NCBI GenBank assembly: GCA_010027295.1
Contig: RGVM01000011.1
Location: 1 to 16,312 of the forward strand
Direction: 5' to 3'
Length of the DNA stretch: 16,312 nucleotides
Origin: Chitinophagia bacterium
Lineage (GTDB): Bacteria > Bacteroidota > Bacteroidia > Chitinophagales > Chitinophagaceae
How positions within the stretch are numbered: position 1 is the first letter of the stretch; every line of letters begins with the position of its first letter. The notes beneath the pieces are model-generated. The model was not told the DNA's origin, did not search any database, and worked only from the letters and a program-made list of their open reading frames with translations. Shown here one piece after another: positions 8,901-15,980 of this stretch. The translations under genes and the position numbers were made by a program.

Positions 8901-8990
8901 AGCTTCGATTCCAACATCGCCAAGGGCAACGACTTCTACACGCCGCCACAGCCCCGGACCTTCCTCGTCGGCATCAACATCAACCTCTAA
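5913..8990 (+). CDS. SusC/RagA-family TonB-linked outer-membrane transporter
   Basis: This intact 1025-residue receptor imports oligomers such as glycans or peptides across the outer membrane together with its SusD partner. A signal peptide spans 1-21 (ending VSAQ). A carboxypeptidase-regulatory-like domain spans about 23-95 ('VTDEAGAPLSSATVQVK'). The junction 'LSEVVVTGFG' (100-109) leads to the plug (about 112-240), which has the SusC hallmarks 'LQGKAAGVFV' (141-150), 'VRVRGNSSISASSQPLYVLDG' partly quoted as 'QPLYVLDG' (176-183), 'NPNDIESIEVLKDASAGAIY' (205-224) and 'GVVLITTKRG' (231-240). The rest is the 22-strand barrel, ending 'FLVGININL'. I chose the ATG at 5913 because it places the signal peptide correctly; the open frame extends upstream without family features. 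susD starts 19 bases after the stop. No hydrolase lies next to the pair, so the substrate cannot be inferred. Confidence 0.96.
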   Translation: MRRMLMHAFWMLLAIPMAVSAQNVTVKGKVTDEAGAPLSSATVQVKNSNTAATTDAQGMFTITASPGSILVVSAVGFENQEGVVKGSSLNFSMVTDTKSLSEVVVTGFGGSQIRRELTGNIARVKAKDIEYLPLPSVDQALQGKAAGVFVNAQSGKLGQAVTVRVRGNSSISASSQPLYVLDGTPITTNDQSSYGGDMNPLTDLNPNDIESIEVLKDASAGAIYGARAANGVVLITTKRGKAGKTSVTFNVQTGYAEATKRLEMLNSEQYAELILEGAAYRDKLDGTPITDPNSWTAYVKGDVMDYYSYGEWSKDPKKTYDWQDVVFQRGPYQQADLQVRGGTDRTKFFTSFQHLDQTGTIVGNKLTRSTARLNLDQKANEWLDLGVSLSLSRTWNRRLPDDNAFSNPLQAIALMPMTPFKDPTTGLDAGTPPGDVNVPVYYNPLLTVKYGRFAQDVYRTFGNAYAQAKILPGLTFKTEFGLDYLSQNEESYFRSETIRNQTRAVRGVGSNLGAFVTNFNTNSYFTYKLNRKVHDLTVTAGMQYQESASKYNFTEGTDFPSNSYTKVASAATKSGGSSSQSDFRFLSYFARANYTLMDNYILALSGRIDESSRFGKNSRQGFFPAASAGWIITNEKFMRKLPVVSFLKLRTSYGIVGNAEIGNFPQLGLFAGDAGYAGNAGQRPSQLSNPDLSWETTAQLDAGLDFGILNNRITGEIDYYEKQTSGLLLSVNIPATTGFNSQVRNVGKLENKGWEFVLNTQNLVGKFKWSTNINLAMNRGKVTDIQGQIIEGGVSSMNRVEEGYNVGVFFTPEFAGVDPANGNALFYKNTKKADGTRDRTTTSVYSEAQRVVVGDPNPDLIYGFTNNFSYKGFDLSVFFNGVAGNQNNIYGMGRYSSASMLYEDNNTADQLRRWQKPGDVTDIPQVRLYRVNGSQASSRYIVDGSYMRLRNVTLGYTFSGQMLRKVKMEKARIYVSAQNLMTFTKYPYWDPEVNADSFDSNIAKGNDFYTPPQPRTFLVGININL

Positions 8991-9009
8991 TCCCCCTCAA
9001 TCGAAGAAT

Positions 9010-10396
9010 ATGAAATTCAATCATATGCACATCGGAAAAAACCTTGCGGCGATCTGCCTGGCCGGTGTCCTGATGACCGGCTGCACCAAGCGGCTCGACA
9101 TCGGTCCCTATCAGAGCATTTCTGAGTCGGCCGCACTCAACACGGAAGGGGACGTACTGGTCACGCTCATCGGCGCCTACGACGGGCTCCAGAGCGCAGC
9201 CGGCTATGGGGGTGAGATCATGGTGCTGAACGACCTCATCGGCAACTCCACCAACATCCAGTTCACCGGTACCTTCGCCGGGCTGAACGATGCCTACAAC
9301 GGTCTCATGGTGTCGAACAACAGCTTCGCCACGGGCACATGGGCGGCCGCATACAATGCCATCAACCGCGCCAACAACGTCCTCAGCGCGCTCGACAAGG
9401 TGACTTCCTCGCCGGCCAAGAAGTCCTCCGTTGAGGGCGAGGCCCTGTTCATCCGTGCCGCCATGCACTTCGAGCTGGTGCGCCTGTACGCCAAGTTCGT
9501 GGGTGACGGCGATGCCAACACCAACCCGGGTGTACCCATCGTACTCACGCCCACCCGTGGCATCACCGATGCAGACTACAGACCCCGCGCCTCCGTCAAG
9601 GCCGTCTACGACCAGGTCATCGCCGACCTCTCCAAGGCCGAGACCCTGCTCCCCGCCTCCAACGGCTTCTATGCCAACAAATGGGCCGCGGCGGCCATGC
9701 TGTCCCGCGTACATCTGATGAACAAGAACTACACCGAGGCGGCCGCGGCTGCCAACCGTGTCATCGGCGGCAGCGGACGCACACTGAACCTTCACCCGCC
9801 TCTGGTTCACCTTCATCAACAACGGCGGTACCATGCCCTCCGAATACCTGTTCGGGGTCAAGGTCACCACACAGGACGGTACCAACGCCATCAATACGTA
9901 TTATGGCCGTACCATCTCCACCATTCCCGGCACCGCCGGCCGCAGCGACTGTAAGATCCGTCCCGCACACATCGCCCTGTATGATGCAGCCGACAAGCGC
10001 CGGTATTTCATCCTCAGCGGTGGCTTCAACTACTCCATGAAGCATCTCGACCGCTTCGGCGACGTTCCCGTCATCCGCCTGGCCGAGATGTACCTGACGC
10101 GCGCCGAGTGCAATTTCAGGAACAACACCACGGTCGGTGCCACGCCGCTAGCCGATGTCAACATCATCCGAGCCCGCGCCGGCTTGACGCCCCTCACGGC
10201 AGGCCAGCTCACCCTAGCCGCCATCACCCGCGAGCGCTTCCTGGAGCTGGCTTTCGAAGGACACAACCTGCCGGAAGCAAAGCGCCTGCAGCAATCCGTC
10301 GGAACTTTCGCCTGGAACTCGCCCAAGCTCATCATGCCCATCCCGCAGCGGGAGATGGATGTGAACAAGAAACTGGTGCAGAACGAAGGATATTGA
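9010..10396 (+). pseudogene. SusD/RagB-family outer-membrane lipoprotein, frameshifted
   Basis: SusD proteins are surface lipoproteins that cap the SusC channel and bind the substrate. The ATG at 9010 begins a lipoprotein signal with lipobox 'LMTGC' (Cys25). Family blocks follow: 'YNAINRANNVL' (about 115-125), 'EGEALFIRAAMHFELVRLYA' (about 140-160), and the helical TPR-like core up to 'AAANRVIGGSGRTLN'. Near 9790 the frame shifts: the starting frame continues with unrelated residues to a stop at 9954, while the +1 frame carries the C-terminal half ('FTRLWFTFINN', 'SEYLFGVKVTTQDGTN', 'DVPVIRLAEMYLTRAECN', 'RERFLELAFEGHNLPEAKRL', 'LIMPIPQREMDVNKKLVQN'), ending at the TGA at 10396. The two parts total about 463 residues, close to a full-length small SusD, so the change is a small indel. 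A TTCACC direct repeat flanks the break (9791-9796 and 9806-9811). Decay or an assembly error are both possible. Confidence 0.88.
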
Positions 10397-10420
10397 TATT
10401 ATCAGGCCATATGAATGCGA

Positions 10421-10451
10421 GAATGGAGGGGCGACCCTCCATTCTTTTTTT
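10421..10451 (+). terminator. Intrinsic terminator after susD
   Basis: A perfect 10-bp stem, GAATGGAGGG (10421-10430) and CCCTCCATTC (10435-10444), encloses a GCGA tetraloop and is followed by seven T (10445-10451). It lies 24 bases after the susD stop and ends the susCD transcript. On the minus strand the hairpin is not followed by a T-run, so it is unidirectional, although the 3' end of the alkD transcript would fold the same stem. Confidence 0.93.
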
Positions 10452-10465
10452 ATCCATACGATTCG

Positions 10466-11194
10466 TCAATGCTTCCTTAGGAAAGCTTTTCTACTTGCCG
10501 CAGGTATCTTCTCGATGGCATACCGGAGCATTGTCCTCGGCATCCTCTCCTGATAGCGGCGGAGGAATTCCTCAACGACCGCGGTTTGCCTGACCCACGC
10601 CTCGCGCAGCATCCAGCCTGCGGCCTTGTGCATCAGGTCGTGGGGGTGTGTGAGGAACCGTTCCGCCAGCCGCAGCGTGTCCGCCACCTCCCCCCGTCGG
10701 ATGAAGGCCAGGGTGGCGATCATCGCGATACGGTTATCCCAGAGGTTGTCGGATTCCGCCAGTCTGTAGAGGACCGATCGGTCTCGGTGGATAAGCCATT
10801 GTCCGAGGATCTTGTACGCCCCGCTGTCCACGAGATCCCAGTTGTTCATCCGGTGCGTATGGGATACATATAAATCGACCCAGGCTTTTGCCTTGCCTTC
10901 CCTTTCCGCGGCTTCGAAAAAATGGACGAGCAGGAACAGGCCGGTCAGCCGCGCTTCATGGTATTGCGATGCGAGAAGGGCCATCACATCGTCCGGGCCA
11001 GCCTCCCGGACATGGCGCTTCGCGAGGGCCCGCTGCCCGGGCACGGGGATGCCCAGGAAGCGGTCACCTTCTCCGTATTCCCCTTTTCCCGTGCGGAAGT
11101 ATCGAGCCATCTGCCGGGCACGCTCGGGGTCGGCCGCTGCCCTCAGCTCGGATAGGATGCGGCGGGCGACCGGAGGACCGGCGATATTGGCCAT
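10466..11194 (-). CDS. AlkD-type DNA alkylation repair glycosylase
   Basis: This 242-residue protein belongs to the DNA alkylation repair family (PF08713), built of HEAT-like helical repeats, which removes cationic or bulky alkyl-purines such as N3- and N7-alkylated bases without flipping them out. Visible signatures are 'YFRTGKGEYGEGDRFLGIPV' split across 32-51, 'NNWDLVDSGAYKILG' (117-131), 'LWDNRIAMIA' (151-160) and 'LMHKAAGWMLREAW' (187-200). W119, D123, R155 and W194 are the likely counterparts of the substrate-cradle residues W109, D113, R148 and W187 of Bacillus cereus AlkD. Length is normal for the family. The ATG at 11194 lies 42 bases after the stop of the TPR gene and on the same strand, so it may be read through from the upstream operon, though it has no obvious functional tie to it. 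The stop is 15 bases beyond the susD terminator, tail to tail. Confidence 0.92.
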   Translation of the reverse strand: MANIAGPPVARRILSELRAAADPERARQMARYFRTGKGEYGEGDRFLGIPVPGQRALAKRHVREAGPDDVMALLASQYHEARLTGLFLLVHFFEAAEREGKAKAWVDLYVSHTHRMNNWDLVDSGAYKILGQWLIHRDRSVLYRLAESDNLWDNRIAMIATLAFIRRGEVADTLRLAERFLTHPHDLMHKAAGWMLREAWVRQTAVVEEFLRRYQERMPRTMLRYAIEKIPAASRKAFLRKH

Positions 11195-11236
11195 CTGACT
11201 GCGTTTTCTCGGTGGCTTCTACGTTAGGGGACCTGT

Positions 11237-11860
11237 TCAGCGGATGCGGGAGAGGCCGTCGATACTCGAGGCGTCACCCGGCCGGCTCAGCAGGGCCTTC
11301 TGGAAGAGGATGCCTGCTTCCGCACTCCTGCCCAGGTTGAGGTAGGTCCAGCCCAGCATGTGGTTGCCGTCGTAGTCGAAGGGGTAGAGGTTCACGATCC
11401 GCTCGAAATGGCGGGCAGCCGCCTCGTATTTCTTCCGGTTGTACTGGATGACACCGGTCCAGTAGTTGGCCGTGCTGTTCTGCGGGTCGATCTTCAGCAC
11501 CTCCTCGTAGTTCTTCAGAAGCCTGTCCCAGCTCTCCAGTGCGGCCAGTGGCTTGGCGAGGCCGAGGCGGGCCTCCACAGAATATGGCTTCAGCTCTACG
11601 GCCTTCTCGTAATACTGCTGCGAGGCCGTGTAGTTTCCGCTTGCATATTGGAGCCAGCCGAGCCGTAGGTTCACCTCGTAGCCCTTCTCGCTGTAAGCCT
11701 TCATCAGCACGGCTACCGCGTCAGCGTACCGCTTGTTGTACTCGGCCGCATAGCTGTCGCTGAAGGCCTTCTGCAGGGCCCCCTCCGTCTGTGCCGTGGC
11801 GGCGCCCCATCCGATGGTGGCCAAGCAGGCCGCGGTCATGAATCTTCTCAATGTCTCCAT
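11237..11860 (-). CDS. Secreted tetratricopeptide-repeat protein
   Basis: The 207-residue product has a signal peptide (1-23, ending AATAQ) and three to five TPR units that fill the rest: about 27-59, 62-93 ('YASGNYTASQQYYEKAVELK', 71-90), 96-126, 130-160 ('VIQYNRKKYEAAARHFERI', 137-155) and 165-196. It is therefore expected in the periplasm as a protein-protein scaffold. No catalytic domain is present. It starts 13 bases inside the end of the outer-membrane-barrel gene, which implies translational coupling and joint function with that protein, whose N-terminal TPR it resembles. It is the last member of the tightly packed set before alkD. Confidence 0.85.
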   Translation of the reverse strand: METLRRFMTAACLATIGWGAATAQTEGALQKAFSDSYAAEYNKRYADAVAVLMKAYSEKGYEVNLRLGWLQYASGNYTASQQYYEKAVELKPYSVEARLGLAKPLAALESWDRLLKNYEEVLKIDPQNSTANYWTGVIQYNRKKYEAAARHFERIVNLYPFDYDGNHMLGWTYLNLGRSAEAGILFQKALLSRPGDASSIDGLSRIR

Positions 11861-13026
11861 GTGATACCTCCCGTGAATGAATGTTGGAAAAAGTGTATCG
11901 TCCGACCATAGAGTTGCCTGTCCTCGAACGTGTATCCGAGGTGAAGCAGGATCGAACGGGGTAGTTGCAGATATGCCGTCGCACCGGCCTTGAGCCTGTC
12001 CGTGTCGATGGCGTTGTACAGGTACAGGCCGTCGGCCTCGACGTAGTTGCGGAAAGACCCGATGGTGGCGTAGGCCTCGAGCCAGGCTCCCTTCGAGACC
12101 TTCGCCCCCAGCACCTGTCTGACGAGGAAGGGAGAACCCGGCCCGTCGCGCGCTGTGAGGGTGGTGATGCCGTAGAGGTCCTGGTTGCCGAGTGGGTATG
12201 CATGCAGCGTCAGTTCGGCCTGGACCAGGCCGGTGTCGAGCATGCGGGCCAGCACGACGTCACCCTGGAGGGCTATGCGGCTTCCGTAGTATTTCCCGCC
12301 CAGCATGAGCACGTGATGATGGTATACGAGGCTGCCGAAGGAACTGTTCTGGTACTGATACACTGCGAGGGCCTGCCAGCGCCTGTCGATGTTGAAGGCG
12401 GCACGGTTCCATAACCCTGTCTGTCCGATGATGATGTTCGTGTTGTTGGCGAGGCCCGTGAGCAAGGGTTCCGAAATCCGCTGGCTGTAGTTCGTGATGG
12501 CGTGTTGGAGGTGAAGCCGATGGGAGACGCGGTGCCCCAGGGTCAGATGTCCGTAGGCGGGGTTGTTGCGTATGTCCACCAGTGACGACTTGTAGCTGAA
12601 CTCCGCCCCTATGAGGGTGACGCCCGGCGTCATCAGTCCTTCGCGGCGGAGCATCTCCGAGGGGAGCCGCTCCGCTTCGGCCGTCGAGATCTCATGTTGC
12701 CCCAGATATCGGCGTGCATAGTGCATATGGTATCGGGCCGTCTCGTTGTAGCTGTCGAAGCCAAGGGCCTTCTCATAGTGTACGATGGCGGTCGCGTAGT
12801 CGCCCGATGCGAAGGCGGCATATCCCAGCCTGAGGCGAAGGTTCAGGTAGTCGACGCCGGCTGCGAGGGCCTGACGGCCGTATCCGGTCAAGGCCTTCCA
12901 GTCAGCCTTCCGGAAGAGGGCGAGGCTCCGTGCCTCCACGGATGGGTAGTCCATGCCCGGCTGGGCGCGCGCCTCGGCCATGTCGAGCAGGGCCAGCATC
13001 AGGACGAGGGTTCTTATGGTTCGCAT
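11848..13026 (-). CDS. TPR plus outer-membrane beta-barrel protein
   Basis: The 392-residue product has a signal peptide (1-21, ending EARAQ), a TPR-like helical N-terminal part (about 27-118, 'AFASGDYATAIVHYEKALGF' at 71-90) and a C-terminal part from about 133 made of alternating short strands rich in aromatic and polar residues ('QALAVYQYQNSSFG', 'HHHVLMLGGKYYGSRIALQG'), ending in 'HSFTGGITWRH'. This layout matches the TPR/YaiO-like outer-membrane-barrel type, which I recognise only by architecture. It is expected in the outer membrane with the TPR part in the periplasm. It overlaps the upstream transporter/peptidase gene by 13 bases and the downstream TPR gene by 13 bases. The barrel could be a pore or an anchor; nothing in the sequence decides this. 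Confidence 0.78.
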   Translation of the reverse strand: MRTIRTLVLMLALLDMAEARAQPGMDYPSVEARSLALFRKADWKALTGYGRQALAAGVDYLNLRLRLGYAAFASGDYATAIVHYEKALGFDSYNETARYHMHYARRYLGQHEISTAEAERLPSEMLRREGLMTPGVTLIGAEFSYKSSLVDIRNNPAYGHLTLGHRVSHRLHLQHAITNYSQRISEPLLTGLANNTNIIIGQTGLWNRAAFNIDRRWQALAVYQYQNSSFGSLVYHHHVLMLGGKYYGSRIALQGDVVLARMLDTGLVQAELTLHAYPLGNQDLYGITTLTARDGPGSPFLVRQVLGAKVSKGAWLEAYATIGSFRNYVEADGLYLYNAIDTDRLKAGATAYLQLPRSILLHLGYTFEDRQLYGRTIHFFQHSFTGGITWRH

Positions 13027-15191
13027 GTGGCCCGTATGCTGGATTGGTTCCCGTACAGGATCTCGAAGCCGGCGATGCGTCCGTCTTTCAGCGACACGGA
13101 GGCCCGGTAGCCGTCACGCACCCTGCCGAGCACCCGTGTTTGCCCTTCGGCATGGATGGAGGCGGACGTGGCCCCGGGCATTCCCTGTCCCCGGTTCTCG
13201 GAGACGTATTCCATGTGTACGAAGAGGTGGAAGGGCGCCATCAGGTCCTGCACCCATCGAAGGTACGACCCGTGCAGGTCTGTGACCGGGAAGCCGTCCT
13301 CCACCTGCACCGGCCTGTCCGTCGAAAGCAGGACCTTGTAGGCCGCCCGGTAGAAGTGATGGAGGAGGCTGTCGCGGCTTCCGAAAAAGTTTGTGAAGCA
13401 GAAGACGATGCCGTCGTTGAGGAAGTATGCGAACTCGCGGCCGCCCACCGTGCGGATATAGGATTCGTTCCAGGGGCTGGTGCATACCTCCCATTCCTCC
13501 TCCCTGTCTTCGCTGCATACGCGGATCCTCTGTCCCGGCTGCAGCGAGAAGGCTTCACGCATCAGGGTGTCCGTGACGGGGTGGCTGACCCGTGAGCCCG
13601 CCGGAGGTATGGAGAATGACCTCAGCCGCAGACGCCCGTCGTCCTGCTCCAGATATCGGGAGAAGGGATAGGGTATGGTGCGCGATCCCACATGGGGCGT
13701 GGCCTGTGCCTGGAAGTGGAGGTGCGGCTCGGGCGACCGACCGGAGCTTCCACAGGCGGCGATGATGTCGCCACGCCGCACGACGTCGCCCTGTGCCACG
13801 CGGATGCTTCCCTTCAGCAGGTGGCTAAGCTTGGTGTAGAGGCCCTCCGCGTGACGGATGACGATGGTGTTTCCCCAGTTCTCCCGGGTGTTGCTCCTGC
13901 CGATGGTGTTGTCGGCGACCTGGTCGATGACGGATAGCACGATGCCATCGCCCGGACTCGTCACGGGCTTTCCGTGGCAGTGGTAGTCGGCCGGCTCGGC
14001 GCCGGGCTCCCGATAGGTCCGTCCCGCACCGTCCCGGATGTCGAAGTCGAGGGCGTGCGCCCATTCCCCCTTGTGCGTACTTCCCCCGTGATAGCCCTGT
14101 CCGACGGTCCATTCCCCCAGGAAGGGCAGCTGCAGCGGCGTCAGGTAAAGCTGGTGCAGGAGCCTGTCGCGGCCGCTGGCGTAGCGGTAGAGGTTCTCCT
14201 CCGGGCTGAAGAACTGGATGGGTGTCGGCACCAGGCTCCTGCGCGAGGCCGTGAGCTGGAGGGTGTAGAGGAATACCAGCACCGTCAGGCAGAAGGGGAG
14301 GGAATAGACCGGCAGGCCCCAGACGCCCGTCACCCGCCAGAGGCCTACCACCAGCAGGTGGGAGACCGGCACCAGCGCCACCGTCCACAGAAACGACCTC
14401 GCCGAGGGTATCAGATAGAACCCTCCGATGGCGGAGGACGCCAGCATGAAATTGGTGCCGAGGTTGTAATGGTTGATGCCGGGGGCGAAGCCGCCCATGG
14501 TCGTCGTGAAGCATAACGCAGACGCATAACCGACGATCATGAGCGTGGTAGATATGCGGGAATGCATCAGCAGCCCGGCGGAGAGGAGTGCTCCCGCCAG
14601 CAGGTTGTCCTGAAAGAGTATGGCGCTCATGGAGCGGAGGAAGCCCGACAGGTAGCCCGGCATCTCGACGCCCTCCAGCGCCTGCACGAGCCGCAGCAGG
14701 CCGCTCCCGCCCGAGGCGTACATCTCGTTGAGCCAGTAGATGTTCCTCTCGGTGAGGTTGACGGACGGAGAGCGTCCTGCGGTGAGGATCACCAGCCACA
14801 TGGTGAGGATGAAGCCCAGGGACAGGGCGGGCAGCTTGAGCCTGCCGAGCCAGCCGATGAGTACGGCCGATAGCAGCGTGCTGAGCAGGGCTGCGACGGC
14901 CAGCAACACCCAGAAGCCCGTGCCGAGCTCGTAGAAGGTGCCCATGCCGAGGCCCACCAGCAGTGCGCTGTAGGTGTGAAGTCCCGTCCGCACCTGTTCC
15001 GCACTGAAGCCCATCAGCCGGGCGGATGCGATGGACAGGCAGAGCGCGGTGAGGCCCCCGATGCCGGCGTATGGATTCAGGAAGCTGACGGCCAGTATCA
15101 GCGCCGCGAAACGCCTGTCATTGCTGAAGAAGAGCATGCCGTAGCTGTTCAGCAGCGTATCCCCCGATTGCGTGAGCCATTCCCTCCTCAT
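13014..15191 (-). CDS. Urea-transporter (UT) domain fused to an M23 metallopeptidase domain
   Basis: This 725-residue protein has a UT-family channel (about 1-315, PF03253-like), then an M23/LytM-like domain (about 355-500), then an unassigned region (about 520-725). In the channel part, 'LNPYAGIGGL' (38-47), 'GLGMGTFYELG' (80-90) and 'LGFILTMWLVILT' (125-137) resemble the first UT repeat, and 'GINHYNLGTNFMLASSAIGG' (238-257) fits the second. The M23 part keeps the metal and catalytic residues: H373 and D382 ('THKGEWAHALDF', the long-spaced first motif of some M23 members), H457 ('KLSHL'), H490 and H492 ('PHLHF'). Basic residues border both ends of the channel (N-terminal MRR and NDRR, then ASRRS at 315-319), which with the usual UT topology predicts a cytoplasmic M23 domain. 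The ATG at 15191 lies 3 bases after the decarboxylase stop. Urea as the true substrate is unproven. Confidence 0.88.
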   Translation of the reverse strand: MRREWLTQSGDTLLNSYGMLFFSNDRRFAALILAVSFLNPYAGIGGLTALCLSIASARLMGFSAEQVRTGLHTYSALLVGLGMGTFYELGTGFWVLLAVAALLSTLLSAVLIGWLGRLKLPALSLGFILTMWLVILTAGRSPSVNLTERNIYWLNEMYASGGSGLLRLVQALEGVEMPGYLSGFLRSMSAILFQDNLLAGALLSAGLLMHSRISTTLMIVGYASALCFTTTMGGFAPGINHYNLGTNFMLASSAIGGFYLIPSARSFLWTVALVPVSHLLVVGLWRVTGVWGLPVYSLPFCLTVLVFLYTLQLTASRRSLVPTPIQFFSPEENLYRYASGRDRLLHQLYLTPLQLPFLGEWTVGQGYHGGSTHKGEWAHALDFDIRDGAGRTYREPGAEPADYHCHGKPVTSPGDGIVLSVIDQVADNTIGRSNTRENWGNTIVIRHAEGLYTKLSHLLKGSIRVAQGDVVRRGDIIAACGSSGRSPEPHLHFQAQATPHVGSRTIPYPFSRYLEQDDGRLRLRSFSIPPAGSRVSHPVTDTLMREAFSLQPGQRIRVCSEDREEEWEVCTSPWNESYIRTVGGREFAYFLNDGIVFCFTNFFGSRDSLLHHFYRAAYKVLLSTDRPVQVEDGFPVTDLHGSYLRWVQDLMAPFHLFVHMEYVSENRGQGMPGATSASIHAEGQTRVLGRVRDGYRASVSLKDGRIAGFEILYGNQSSIRATCEP

Positions 15192-15194
15192 GGG

Positions 15195-15980
15195 TCAGCG
15201 TATCAGGGGTGCGTCGCCATGTCCGGCCGACAGGTGGCCGGGGATGCGTTCGAGTTGTTCGAGATAGGAGATGTCCTCCGCCTCGCGAATGACATGCGCC
15301 CCCGAGTCCCCGTCGATGAGCACGACGCGGGGGCGCATATGGATGAACTGCATCCACTGCGTCATGTTGTAGGCGCCGACATGGTGTACGACAACCTGGT
15401 CGCCACGCTGCAGGAGGGGGAGCTCCGCCTGATGCCGCACCACGTCGATGTTCATGCAGAGGGGACCGTAGAGCACGGCGCTCTCCGTGTGGTGGGTGAA
15501 GGGCTGGGCGGGCGTGATCCGGTGCTCGTACCAGTTGGCGGTGAAGAGCAGGTTCACGCCGAAGTCCATGATGTTGGCCCTCCGCCCGTCGCTCAGCCGT
15601 TTTTCGGCGACGACGGTGCCGAGCAGCCAGCCCGCCTCGTCGATGAGCGCCCGTCCCGTCTCCAGCACGAGCAGGGGTGTGGCGGGACCGTGCGACATGG
15701 GTTGCAGCATTTCGGAGCAGATGGCTTCGGCGAAGTCCTCCACTCCGGGTACCGAGTCGGCGCCCGGCAGGAAGGAGCCGCGCAAGGTGTTGCGCGAGGG
15801 GAATCCGCCGCCCATGTCGATGTAGGCGACCTCCATGGGATCGGTGCACAGCACACGCCGACACAGACGCACGTTGTGCAGGCGCAGGTGCAGCGACTGC
15901 AGGCGGGCACGGTGGGGGCTGCCGTGCCATTGTCCGCTGGCACAGGCGTCCATCGCAGCCACACTGGTCACTTCTACCAA
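15195..15980 (-). CDS. Fold-type III PLP-dependent decarboxylase, N-terminal half missing
   Basis: The readable frame resembles the LysA / ornithine-arginine decarboxylase class, which removes the alpha-carboxylate of basic amino acids. Numbering from a TTG at 15980 (261 residues), visible blocks are 'VAYIDMGGGFPS' (51-62, the phosphate-binding GGG), 'LLVLETGRALIDEAGWLLG' (103-121, usual EPGR), 'YGPLCMNIDVV' (171-181, the GPxC block with the active-site Cys175 and Asp179) and 'GAYN' (202-205). The PLP-binding lysine and the first part of the barrel are absent: family members are usually about 400 residues or more. In frame upstream there is a stop at about 16017, and the sequence turns A+T-rich at about 15970-15990. 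The TTG is thus only a nominal start. The gene was cut by a junction, whether an insertion, a rearrangement or a chimeric assembly. As it stands it cannot be active. It leads the operon with the UT/M23 fusion; substrate unknown. Confidence 0.82.
   Translation of the reverse strand: MVEVTSVAAMDACASGQWHGSPHRARLQSLHLRLHNVRLCRRVLCTDPMEVAYIDMGGGFPSRNTLRGSFLPGADSVPGVEDFAEAICSEMLQPMSHGPATPLLVLETGRALIDEAGWLLGTVVAEKRLSDGRRANIMDFGVNLLFTANWYEHRITPAQPFTHHTESAVLYGPLCMNIDVVRHQAELPLLQRGDQVVVHHVGAYNMTQWMQFIHMRPRVVLIDGDSGAHVIREAEDISYLEQLERIPGHLSAGHGDAPLIR

Noticed and set aside
8980..9894. Minus-strand open frame opposite susD
   Set aside because: Antisense to recognisable SusD sequence; no motifs. It does not explain the susD frame break.
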